Of a stretch of DNA of 40,481 nt, positions 15,901 to 22,047 are shown one piece after another. Source of the stretch: a virus. A model generated the notes under the pieces. It ran no database searches. It saw only the letters and a program-made list of their open reading frames with translations, and was not told the DNA's origin. The DNA is taken from positions 1-40,481 of the IMG/VR virus record IMGVR_UViG_3300050035_000335, one strand, 5' to 3'. Position numbers and translations under genes: made by a program. How positions within the stretch are numbered: position 1 is the first letter of the stretch; each line of letters starts with the position of its first letter.

Positions 15901-16000
15901 GAAACAGGGAATTCTCTCCCGCGCTGCGCAGCAAGTGGTTGTTTCGAACGCTATGGGAACAATTACGGTTGCTAAGGGCACTACTGGCGTCATATTGTAA
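12950..16000 (+). CDS. Prohead protease-major capsid protein fusion (T4 gp21/gp23-like)
   Basis: A single 1016-aa polyprotein. Residues 1-145 are an unknown Tyr-rich domain. About 146-290 is a Gly/Ala/Thr-rich linker beginning at an internal ATG (13385). About 300-440 resembles T4 gp21-type prohead protease: V-E-H-P-A (His359) and I-D-L-S-S-R-G-Y-G (Ser412/413), the expected His/Ser pair. About 450-600 is helical, scaffold- or delta-like. About 600-1016 is a gp23-like capsid: L-I-F-P-L-I-R-R-V-F-P-Q, A-S-I-Q-P-M-D-R-P-Q-G, W-S-I-E-E-M-Q-D-L-R-A. E516 in G-E-L-S-E fits the (I/L)xE cleavage rule. It probably self-processes on assembly. Confidence 0.88.
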   Translation: MKSQLAKLRLQNLTRETLTALLKQEIQAPETVLLQDHYNIAGSFEEHVSDVLGAFRAWRREDDNDDYCYSCLLSILPGTIVFYTDYYYETGGTKYYTVSYSASGGQIVVGSDVQRVDVEMIVTDLGIGSDEDGYSSQENTQKENSMAQIKQANEGKEGNDVVKAADSLTPQVGNAGVPDLTAGTTEADQTPTSIPDQVNAAKAATPVEYSGTEGVGTGDTASATTAPSTKEGLADEAAGLKNTATGDGYSAVNAAFNTYAGGGHAGGGAAGSSGTQKQAMPLIQSVCNDLAQQSLSYVKLQSVETDASGKKLMHIQGIATRADIVNGMGEVYPLSVWEANLPTMNEQATAGKFLGKVEHPAQEQGLVDTAIKFDKFWLQGSDVWFDATIVPTEPYGKNLQAMLEAGVAIDLSSRGYGTMKQADWRGVSRKVIQDDFSCVAFDAVWHGASTGSGVTTAKYQSTTGTTAEADGTEKVEITQAMELTQAQKDAAALRAVREVNDYRSDLLKQSAGELSELGNKTLKNALEQCKDIESLHTTYQAFLPTIKQSFPKPSAEALTQSNTYAPQFYVTKSEAEHAPKTVGELFDRMVQDLPTTFPGGDPGNSPIGSKFSNPRLICKQMLVNTANEAHGAFNGRAAARGLLALEQGNVERAGDILTQALENGSTIANGNAVNDGAPLSAPLIFPLIRRVFPQYIMNEIASIQPMDRPQGKIFYLDAYRTGASDGDTGSTSDPLGTGTAGEQRIDLNTSANPFNTSYANNSTEGSAAQIIRLRLNNITVNAYTKKLGADWSIEEMQDLRAYHGLDAAQELMGAVAREMALEWNGSVLNDMLAQATASSATFGTVAPATGFPNQKDWDEYIWTYISNLDNQIFAQRNGPLTHIVAGVDAALALGKSFRLTAPINGKDSELNELYPGTTFFGTVTSPSGGRYKIFRTNFWGTGTANGSQILGIRKGADWSDTAYVWAPYTDYVTPQLTDPADFSQKQGILSRAAQQVVVSNAMGTITVAKGTTGVIL

Positions 16001-16009
16001 GCTCAAATG

Positions 16010-16038
16010 GGGAGTTAGCTATCTTGTTAACTCCCTAA
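16010..16038 (+). terminator. Hairpin after the capsid gene
   Basis: GGGAGTTA pairs with TAACTCCC around a 9-nt loop, within 40 nt of the capsid stop. It lacks a T-run. The IS element is inserted about 25 nt further on. Confidence 0.45.
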
Positions 16039-16062
16039 CTACTCATTACTTACTAAAAACAG

Positions 16063-16230
16063 GTGACAATTCCCCAGCCCTAAAGGGCGGGGCTTCTTAG
16101 CAGTCTACGCTGCTACTCTGTATTGCCCTACAGAGAGAATGTTGATGGCGGCGTTGGTGTCTCTGTCAAGAGACAAACCGCACTGTTGGCAATTATGTTG
16201 CCGTTCGGAAAGGGACTTCTTGGCAATGTG
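16063..16230 (-). ncRNA. Predicted omega (reRNA) at the tnpB 3' end and right end
   Basis: Family knowledge: TnpB uses an RNA from the 3' end of its own gene through the right end, with the guide lying just outside the element. Here the minus strand shows an AGCAG/CTGCT hairpin over the tnpB stop, then AAGAAGCC and the CCCC-stem hairpin ending at TCAC. The predicted guide begins with CTGTTTTTAGTAAG from the phage flank. Confidence 0.5.
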
Positions 16231-17202
16231 TCCGCACCCGCTACAGGTCTGGCTGGTGTAGGCGGGATTGATTTCGGCGTACACCCTAGCGGCTCTTGCA
16301 GCCTTCTGGGAGAGTACGTTCCGAAACATTGACCAAGAAGCATCGGAAATAGACTTTGCGAGGCAGTGGTTCTTGACCATGCCTTTGACGTTGAGCTTTT
16401 CAACGGCGATCACGCCGAAGCGGTTGACGATTTTACGGGCGGTCTGGTGAACAAAGTCATGCCGCCGATTGCGAACCCGCTCATGGATACGGGAGACGAC
16501 CTTTTTGGCCTTGCGTCGTTTTCGGGAGCCGCGAACCTGCTTCGCCAACTTACGCTGCGCTTTTGCCAGTGCCTTTTCTTCTTTGCGGAAGAAGCGAGGG
16601 TTTTCAATGTTCTCGCCATTGGACAAAGACGCGAAGGTTTTCAGGCCAACGTCAATGCCAACCTGTTCCTCGGACGGCGGCAACAATTCGGGGCCGACTT
16701 CGCAGGAAAAGCAGGCATACCACTTATGACGGATGCGGCGAATGGTACACGTTTTGATTGTACCGTCAATGGGACGGTGAAGCCGAATGGCAACATCACC
16801 GATTTTTGACAAGCGAAGTTTTCCCTGATGGAACCCGAAGCCGCTTTGTGGGTAGGTGAACGAGTCGTACCCGTCGCCTTTGACGCGGGGAAAGCCTGGT
16901 GTCTCTCCTGCTTTCACGCGGCGAAAGAAAGCGTCAAAGGCAAGGTCAACACGGACGGCGACGTTCTGCAAAACTTGGCTGAACACATCGGAAAGTTCAG
17001 GGTGTTCCTTCTTCCACTTCGGGAACGCGGCCTGCTGCTTTACTTTAGACGGCGACTTGCCCAGCACTTCGTAGTCGTGCTTGCGCCAGTTCAGAAGGCT
17101 ATTGTAGACCTGTCTACAGGTTTCAAGCGTCCCCGTCATGGCCGTCTCCTGCGCCTTCGTCGGGCACAGGCGATACACGTAGGCAAGTCTGTGGTTAGAC
17201 AT
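16105..17202 (-). CDS. tnpB: TnpB, RNA-guided RuvC nuclease of IS200/IS605
   Basis: 365 aa, the usual length. It cuts DNA next to a target-adjacent motif under guidance of omega RNA, helping the IS persist after excision. The RuvC residues are intact: D184 in V-G-I-D-V-G-L-K-T-F, E268 in A-V-E-K-L-N-V-K-G-M, D348 in D-R-D-T-N-A-A-I-N-I. The zinc ribbon is C320-x2-C323 and C338-x2-C341. The basic helix K-R-R-K-A-K-K lies at about 228-234, and the N-terminal REC/WED part is intact. It overlaps tnpA by 8 nt. Since the catalytic residues are all present, it is not a dead TldR-type regulator. Confidence 0.95.
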   Translation of the reverse strand: MSNHRLAYVYRLCPTKAQETAMTGTLETCRQVYNSLLNWRKHDYEVLGKSPSKVKQQAAFPKWKKEHPELSDVFSQVLQNVAVRVDLAFDAFFRRVKAGETPGFPRVKGDGYDSFTYPQSGFGFHQGKLRLSKIGDVAIRLHRPIDGTIKTCTIRRIRHKWYACFSCEVGPELLPPSEEQVGIDVGLKTFASLSNGENIENPRFFRKEEKALAKAQRKLAKQVRGSRKRRKAKKVVSRIHERVRNRRHDFVHQTARKIVNRFGVIAVEKLNVKGMVKNHCLAKSISDASWSMFRNVLSQKAARAARVYAEINPAYTSQTCSGCGHIAKKSLSERQHNCQQCGLSLDRDTNAAINILSVGQYRVAA

Positions 17203-17593
17203 TCTTTTGGTTCTCGATGTATTGCTTGACTACGGAAAGCGGTGCGCCTCCGACCGTGATACAGCAATATGAGTTTGTCCAAAGTGACGGCAGGCGGGAC
17301 GTTAGAACTGGGAACTCCTGCCGCAGATACCGAGAAGAACGGCCCTTGACCAGTTTGACGAACTTGTGAACTCCAAACTGCGGGTCTACTTCGCAAAGCA
17401 GATGAACGTGGTCAGGCATGACCTCAAGTTCGATGACCTCGCACTTGGTTTCGTCGGCGACCCCGTGAATAATGGACTTGAGCCGTTCGCCGATGTCGGC
17501 GGTCAACACCTTCCTGCGGTACTTCGGGCAAAAGATAACATGGTACTTGCAAGAATAGGCGACATTGTTGTTTGAGCGCAGTTCCGTAACCAT
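17195..17593 (-). CDS. tnpA: TnpA, Y1 (HUH) transposase of IS200/IS605
   Basis: 132 aa from ATG 17593; a longer frame to 17632 exists but the family begins near MVTELRSNNNVAYSCKYHVIF. It cuts and rejoins single-stranded DNA at the element ends, leaving no duplication. The HUH motif is P-D-H62-V-H64-L-L, and the catalytic tyrosine is Y125 in VVKQY followed by IENQ. All key residues are present, so it should be active. It might also mobilise in trans the HNH element at 10.06-11.10 kb, whose right end is very similar. The minus-strand leader contains the left-end palindromes (17642-17709). Confidence 0.95.
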   Translation of the reverse strand: MVTELRSNNNVAYSCKYHVIFCPKYRRKVLTADIGERLKSIIHGVADETKCEVIELEVMPDHVHLLCEVDPQFGVHKFVKLVKGRSSRYLRQEFPVLTSRLPSLWTNSYCCITVGGAPLSVVKQYIENQKNV

Positions 17594-17688
17594 GCAATTA
17601 GTATACCACAAGAGGCTATCTAATGTCAACACATCTAAAAACGCAAGGCATCAATATCATGCCTTCGGAAAGGCATGGAGCCTTATAT

Positions 17689-17709
17689 CCCCATCAATAA
17701 ATTGAGGGG
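17689..17709 (-). repeat. Left-end subterminal hairpin of the IS605-type element
   Basis: CCCC (17689-17692), unpaired A, TCAA, TAAA loop, TTGA, GGGG (17706-17709) as read on the + strand. It mirrors the right-end hairpin at 16072-16092, which differs only in the inner 4 bp. Confidence 0.8.
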
Positions 17710-17783
17710 CCTTACGGCTCCTTCGGTAAGATAAATACACAGTTCCCGATCTGTCGTACAATCTATTTTTGATTGTCAGACGA

Positions 17784-17815
17784 GAGCAAATTTTGCAGAT
17801 CGCTAAATTTGGCTC
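17784..17815 (+). terminator. Terminator-like hairpin before the lipoprotein gene
   Basis: GAGCAAATTT pairs with AAATTTGGCTC (one bulged G), followed by TTTAT. It lies directly upstream of the lipoprotein gene's promoter, so it would block read-through into it. Confidence 0.4.
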
Positions 17816-17819
17816 TTTA

Positions 17820-17828
17820 TGATATAAT
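17820..17828 (+). promoter_or_regulatory. Extended -10 promoter of the lipoprotein gene
   Basis: TGATATAAT is a perfect TGnTATAAT extended -10; it needs no -35 and none is clear. RBS AAGGAAC is 20 nt downstream. Confidence 0.6.
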
Positions 17829-17861
17829 AAGTGTATAACACCACGATTTAAGGAACCTTCA

Positions 17862-18089
17862 ATGAAAATAATTCTCCTTCTTTTGTCCCTTTTTACGCTG
17901 CTCTTTTCCTTTGGGTGTGCGCATGTTCGGCAGGGATATTATGGCCGTCCCGTTTACCCGTCTGCTTATCCGGTTATTGCTGTGCATCACAGTCATTATG
18001 GGAGCGGCTACGGATATTCCCATCATACATATGGTTATGGTGCTTCTCCGATAGTTTTTGCGCACGTTCATGTACATCACCACTATTGA
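17862..18089 (+). CDS. Small His/Tyr-rich lipoprotein
   Basis: 75 aa. It has a lipoprotein signal: M-K, then a hydrophobic core IILLLLSLFTLLFSF, then G-C-A with lipidated Cys19 (lipobox S-F-G-C). The mature part of about 57 residues is almost all Tyr, His, Gly, Pro and Ser, ending HVHVHHHY, so it could bind metal ions. RBS AAGGAAC precedes the ATG. With its own terminator-promoter pair it behaves as a moron. Small phage lipoproteins such as T5 Llp block receptors against superinfection. That role, or metal handling, is a guess here; no homologue is recognised. Confidence 0.75.
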   Translation: MKIILLLLSLFTLLFSFGCAHVRQGYYGRPVYPSAYPVIAVHHSHYGSGYGYSHHTYGYGASPIVFAHVHVHHHY

Positions 18090-18116
18090 TAATAATTCTG
18101 TTGAATAACTAACCTA

Positions 18117-18168
18117 CTCTCTATAAGTTGGGTATTTATTCATTTTGTAGGCTCTAATGAATAGAGAG
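18117..18168 (+). promoter_or_regulatory. Leader with competing hairpins before the methyltransferase fragment
   Basis: TATTCATT (18137-18144) pairs with AATGAATA (18156-18163). CTCTCTAT (18117-18124) pairs with ATAGAGAG (18161-18168), which overlaps the first right arm, so the full stems exclude each other. Confidence 0.3.
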
Positions 18169-18179
18169 AAATTATAATA

Positions 18180-18413
18180 ATGCTAAGTCAATCCATTGTT
18201 GGGCACGGAACTAATAGGGAAGTTAACGACTTTTACCCGACTTCTCCTGAGTATACCGAGGCGCTGCTAGCAGTGCATAAGTTTCATGGCAGTATATGGG
18301 AGCCCGCTTGCGGGGCGGGAGATATGAGCCAGGTGCTTGAGGAGCATGGTTACACTGTCTATTCCTCTGATCTTTATTCTCGGGTACGTATGGGAAAAAG
18401 GATATCAGGGTAA
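18180..18413 (+). pseudogene. Truncated adenine-specific DNA methyltransferase
   Basis: 77 codons. The segment N-D-F-Y-P-T-S-P-E-Y-T-E-A-L, then I-W-E-P-A-C-G-A-G-D-M-S (SAM-binding motif I, F/PxCGxG-like), L-E-E-H-G-Y-T-V-Y-S-S-D-L is the N-terminus of phage N6-adenine methyltransferases. These continue for a further 150 or so residues to the DPPY-type catalytic motif. Here the frame ends at TAA after VRMGKRISG. Another frame over the same bases reads YGKKDI, like the expected continuation, suggesting a frameshift followed by deletion. No catalytic motif follows, so it is not expected to methylate DNA. A terminator lies 30 nt on. Confidence 0.7.
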
Positions 18414-18445
18414 AGCGGAGATCGGCTGGCTGTGATCTACTGTTG

Positions 18446-18482
18446 AATACCTGACCTGCTTTATGTAGGGCAGGTATTTTTT
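18446..18482 (+). terminator. Intrinsic terminator after the methyltransferase fragment
   Basis: AATACCTG (18446-18453) pairs with CAGGTATT (18471-18478), followed by TTTTTT. A new -10 starts 10 nt later. Confidence 0.85.
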
Positions 18483-18491
18483 CATCCTCTA

Positions 18492-18500
18492 TGTTAGAAT
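18492..18500 (+). promoter_or_regulatory. Extended -10, predicted leaderless start
   Basis: TGTTAGAAT (one mismatch to TGnTATAAT) ends 6 nt before ATG 18507, so transcription would begin at or next to the start codon. Confidence 0.4.
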
Positions 18501-18506
18501 ACAGGT

Positions 18507-18713
18507 ATGGAATCAAAAGTTTACGTGTATAACCCGGGCAAAGCCCCCTATCATTGTCAGGTCACTATCCCAGCAGGCAGCTACCTCGCTGTGAGTAAAG
18601 AAGTCGCGGAAACATTACGGGACTTACATATTCCAATCCTAGTAGAAGGTGATCCCCATTTTAAGCCACTCTTTGTGGAAGCATGCCCCGTAGTACGTAG
18701 TAGCAGGGTGTAA
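18507..18713 (+). CDS. Small hypothetical protein (68 aa)
   Basis: Not recognised. It appears as a compact beta-rich domain: VYVYNPGKAPYHCQVTIPAGSYLAV, then a helix VSKEVAETLRDLHIPI, then LVEGDPHFKPLFVEA. The P-G-K-A-P/V-x-I-P-A-G pattern suggests a small structural or decoration-type protein, but that is only an impression. There is no Shine-Dalgarno, since the -10 lies 6 nt upstream, so it is probably translated from a leaderless message. The terminator upstream (18446-18482) isolates it from the preceding gene. Confidence 0.6.
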   Translation: MESKVYVYNPGKAPYHCQVTIPAGSYLAVSKEVAETLRDLHIPILVEGDPHFKPLFVEACPVVRSSRV

Positions 18714-18750
18714 TTCTGTCCTAGACAGCCTGAGATTGGACACAATACCT

Positions 18751-18791
18751 TATAATATAAAAGGAGAAAGAAATAATTTGATTCTCCTTTT
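18751..18791 (+). promoter_or_regulatory. TATAAT promoter running into a 10-bp hairpin
   Basis: TATAAT (18751-18756) is followed at once by AAAAGGAGAA (18759-18768) paired with TTCTCCTTTT (18782-18791). The predicted start, near 18763, falls inside the left arm. RBS AAGGAA follows. Confidence 0.5.
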
Positions 18792-18809
18792 TGAAAGGTA
18801 GGTAAGGAA

Positions 18810-19142
18810 ATGGGAATAATCCCCCAGATTAATATCGCTAAGCAGGTTTTTGGCACGGCGACCGGCCAGAAAATTGAGAATGCCGAGGATAGCGTTCTTG
18901 ATCCCCTCGTAGCACCACTGGAGAAGCTCGCGGAAGACGCTGTGGGAGCAGGGATCGCTTCTTTCCTCAAGACGCAGAACGAACCGACTACGGTGTATGG
19001 TTTGCTGGATTACGTGGATAAGCTGGCCACTTCCAGAATTAATGCTATGAATATTAGCGATACGCTTAAAGCAGATTTCATTGCGGCGCTGAATGCTCTG
19101 GAAGTCGATGGCGAAAAAGCCCTTCCAAACGATACTATTTAA
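18810..19142 (+). CDS. Hypothetical helical protein (110 aa)
   Basis: No family recognised. The sequence is soluble and mostly helical: I-A-K-Q-V-F-G-T-A-T-G-Q-K-I-E-N-A-E-D-S, then a Gly/Ala segment DAVGAGIASFLKTQ, then LLDYVDKLATSRINAMN. It has no signal peptide or membrane span. GGTAAGGAA precedes ATG 18810. It has its own promoter and a strong terminator 25 nt downstream, so it is a one-gene unit. The position after the capsid gene and mobile element allows either a minor head protein or an accessory gene. Confidence 0.6.
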   Translation: MGIIPQINIAKQVFGTATGQKIENAEDSVLDPLVAPLEKLAEDAVGAGIASFLKTQNEPTTVYGLLDYVDKLATSRINAMNISDTLKADFIAALNALEVDGEKALPNDTI

Positions 19143-19167
19143 CTACTCCGGCTGTGGCCGCTGATAC

Positions 19168-19196
19168 GGGGCTAATAACTTAGCCCCTTCTTTTTT
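19168..19196 (+). terminator. Intrinsic terminator
   Basis: GGGGCTAA pairs with TTAGCCCC around a TAAC loop, followed by TTCTTTTTT. It separates the 18810 gene from the secreted SGNH cluster. Confidence 0.92.
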
Positions 19197-19205
19197 GGTG
19201 ATTTT

Positions 19206-22010
19206 ATGAAAATTAAGCTATGGATTTTTGCATTCCTATTGATTGTAGTAGGTGCTTGTTTGCTGCCTGGGATAGCGAGTGCGGCGGGAACTTTTACTGC
19301 CACGCCAACTGCATTGCCTGCAAATAGTACCCTCCAGTCTGTGACGTTGACAGGTACTGGAACTGGATTCTCAGGAGCATTTACTATTAGCGGCAGTGCA
19401 GGGACAACGATTGCCTCATACACTGTCACTAGTGCCACGGCGGCAACTATTGTACTTAATACCGGGCCATATGAGTCTCTCGTAAATATCACTGACTCAA
19501 ACGGGGACACCGGTTCGGTAGCGGTAGTTAGTACACAGTTCGGTGGTCAGGTCATGACCGATAAGTTTGCACTGGGGCGAACATTGCCGACGGCGGCGGG
19601 CGGAGCGGACGCAAGCACGGTTACGGGATCTTTGTTCAACTGGACTGACCCAAATAATAACTTTCTTGTCAATTCTGCGGGTAATTTAGTGCCATACACT
19701 AACACATCTAATTTGATGTTTCTTCAGCCACAGGCAGTCACTCCACTAAACATGACGGCAACAGCGTATCTTAATATTACGCCTCCTAATTTTAATGGCA
19801 GTAGGATAATTGCTCGATATCAGGACAGCACAGACTATATTGCAAGTGACTACGGATATTATAATGCTGGCACCGCGTTCGATGGATCGACACGATATAG
19901 TCTAACTTTTGATATAAAGATAGATGTTAGTGGAACAGTAACCTCTTTCGCCACAGGAACGGGCAGTTCAGCATGGATTCCTGGACATGTTTGTACTACT
20001 AATTTGACAGTTTTGAACAATACTGCAAACACTGCTGTAACTGTAATTTTTCAAGTAAACGACCTAACGGCTAATACCGTCAATTTTTATTCGGTAGGAA
20101 CCTCCACTGGTGCTAGTTTACTAACTGCGGGACAGTGGGGCATAGCAACATCGCAAATCACAAATGCAAATACCCTTTCAATCTCGCAAGCATCGTGTTA
20201 CAACGAGGCGGTTACTGCAACGACTGCTACAACCTCGATCCTTCCTGGTTCAACAGGAAATGCAATCACCATTGTTTCTTCAGGCTCAGGACTCGGCGCA
20301 ACAGCATGGGCGACAATCGCTCCAAACTGGGTGATCAGTAATAGCGGAACCAACGGGTCGATTGTATCATCAAGCGTGACTGCCGCAACTACAGCAGTTG
20401 TTAATGTTAACGCCGGGGCAACGTCAGGAACTGTAACACTGACAGATGCAACAACAGGATTAAGTGTTCTTGTTCCAGTTTATATACCAACTACAAGTGC
20501 TACGGCGTATACTTTAACAGGCCCGACGACAGCAATACAAGCTATGGCTCCTCAAGGCCCCTATACTGTTTCACTACCTACAAATTATGCACCTGCAGCA
20601 ACTATAACTATAACGCCGTCTTTGACTGGTACAGCGGGATCAACATTTAACTCGGCAACTGGATCGGGCAGTTTTACATCTTTTGTACTTTCACAGGCGC
20701 AGCCTAGTTATTCATTTTATGTTAATCCTTATTACAACAATTCTCCTGTAAACTCGACTGTTACAAGAACGCTCACAGTATCAAGTGGTGGGGCTTTAAC
20801 CGATCCCTCCGGGATTGCATTTCCTGTAGGGCCTTCTATCAACTTAATAAGTGGCTTGCTATTGACAAATAGTGGGAACGGTACGGTAAGTGTTTCATTT
20901 ACACCTACTAATCAAGCCACTTATCCAGTCACCTACTATCTGTATCGTTCAAGTGGGCCAACAGCTCCAGGATTTATGCCTCCCGCTCAAGGAACATCAG
21001 TAGCTTCTGTAAGTAGTTCCGCAACAACAGGAACACTGACACTCACGGATAATACAGCAGTCAATGGAACTGTCTACTACTACCGAGTCTACATGGTTGA
21101 CTCAGGAACTGTAGGCAACACCCAGTGGTTAGGCTATTCTACGAATGTAGTTATTGCTTGTCCCCACGTTACAATCGGGATGCTTTGGATAGGGCACTCG
21201 GTTATGGCGGGTGTAATTGGTGAACAGACCAAGTCTGATTACCCCTCTGCAAACCCCGTAGGCCAAAGTTTGCCTGCTTATCAGTGGACGGTGGCAGGAG
21301 TAGCAACCGGGTCTGAAGTCATAATAACAAGTTCAAATTATGCACCTAACCTTCATAACCCTGTTGAGTCATTCGCAATGCAAGTTAACTACCTGACAGG
21401 CGGAAAGTACCAGATAAATGCAGTTGATTGTGGATATAGCGGAGCCTTTGTCTCAACATGGCAGCCTAATGCGCACTTAATTACGATTGCTGCACAATAT
21501 CCTGCAACCACTTACCCCTACGTAGGGATTTCCTTAGGAATCAATGATGCAAACTCAAGCCCAGCAATTACGCCTTCGGCATACTTCACAGGTATGCAAA
21601 ACATCATAGCATTTCTAATTGCCAACGGAAGAACAAAGATCGTCCTTAATTACGATATTATTGATGCCAATGCCGGTACACCACATGCGTACGCAGGAAA
21701 CCTGACAACTCAAGCTCTTATTGCTGCATATAATGCACAACTTTCTAATCTTGTAACTTACTTTGCGGGAACCAACCCTGGAATAGTCGTTCTCGGCGAC
21801 ACGACAAATACTGATTACACTGCGCAATACTCAACAATTGCTAACTACACTAACCCCTTTAGTGCATCTGCACAACCTGGACTATTAGGCGATGGAACTC
21901 ACCCGTCAATTACTCTCTCGCAGCAAATAGGTAAAAACTGGGCAGCTGCTTTTGTGACAAATGTCCTCGGAATAACGCCCGCGTTGGGCAGAGGCCGATC
22001 TCTCAAATAA
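19206..22010 (+). CDS. Secreted multidomain SGNH hydrolase
   Basis: 934 aa. A Sec signal peptide, MKIKLWIFAFLLIVVGACLL with cleavage near A-S-A, opens the protein. Residues about 27-540 are Thr/Ser/Ala-rich beta domains. A fibronectin-III-like unit lies at about 550-650 (TYYLYRSS, then YYYRVYMVD). The C-terminal SGNH esterase domain has I-G-H-S (Ser665), G-I-N-D (N780, D781) and D-G-T-H-P (D896, H899), so the catalytic set is complete. Likely substrates are acyl groups on surface polysaccharide; this is inferred. It ends G-R-G-R-S-L-K, as does the next protein (G-R-G-R-T-L-K). Signal peptides are odd for virion proteins, so it may be exported by the host cell. Confidence 0.85.
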   Translation: MKIKLWIFAFLLIVVGACLLPGIASAAGTFTATPTALPANSTLQSVTLTGTGTGFSGAFTISGSAGTTIASYTVTSATAATIVLNTGPYESLVNITDSNGDTGSVAVVSTQFGGQVMTDKFALGRTLPTAAGGADASTVTGSLFNWTDPNNNFLVNSAGNLVPYTNTSNLMFLQPQAVTPLNMTATAYLNITPPNFNGSRIIARYQDSTDYIASDYGYYNAGTAFDGSTRYSLTFDIKIDVSGTVTSFATGTGSSAWIPGHVCTTNLTVLNNTANTAVTVIFQVNDLTANTVNFYSVGTSTGASLLTAGQWGIATSQITNANTLSISQASCYNEAVTATTATTSILPGSTGNAITIVSSGSGLGATAWATIAPNWVISNSGTNGSIVSSSVTAATTAVVNVNAGATSGTVTLTDATTGLSVLVPVYIPTTSATAYTLTGPTTAIQAMAPQGPYTVSLPTNYAPAATITITPSLTGTAGSTFNSATGSGSFTSFVLSQAQPSYSFYVNPYYNNSPVNSTVTRTLTVSSGGALTDPSGIAFPVGPSINLISGLLLTNSGNGTVSVSFTPTNQATYPVTYYLYRSSGPTAPGFMPPAQGTSVASVSSSATTGTLTLTDNTAVNGTVYYYRVYMVDSGTVGNTQWLGYSTNVVIACPHVTIGMLWIGHSVMAGVIGEQTKSDYPSANPVGQSLPAYQWTVAGVATGSEVIITSSNYAPNLHNPVESFAMQVNYLTGGKYQINAVDCGYSGAFVSTWQPNAHLITIAAQYPATTYPYVGISLGINDANSSPAITPSAYFTGMQNIIAFLIANGRTKIVLNYDIIDANAGTPHAYAGNLTTQALIAAYNAQLSNLVTYFAGTNPGIVVLGDTTNTDYTAQYSTIANYTNPFSASAQPGLLGDGTHPSITLSQQIGKNWAAAFVTNVLGITPALGRGRSLK

Positions 22011-22047
22011 ATATAAGACCTAGCAGTACCGGGTTAAAGGAACCAAA

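Larger units (their letters stand above)
16063..17725 (-). mobile_element. IS200/IS605-family insertion sequence with tnpA and tnpB
   Basis: Complete element of about 1.66 kb on the minus strand. Its right end (minus-strand 3' end) is TCAC, seen as GTGA at 16063-16066. Its left end abuts TTAC on the minus strand (GTAA, 17726-17729), a usual IS605 target. Subterminal hairpins have the same form at each end: CCCC/GGGG outer stem, an unpaired base, a 4-bp inner stem and a TTTA loop (+ coordinates 16072-16092 and 17689-17709). There is no target duplication, as expected for Y1 transposition. It lies between the capsid gene and the accessory region and breaks no gene. Confidence 0.88.
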
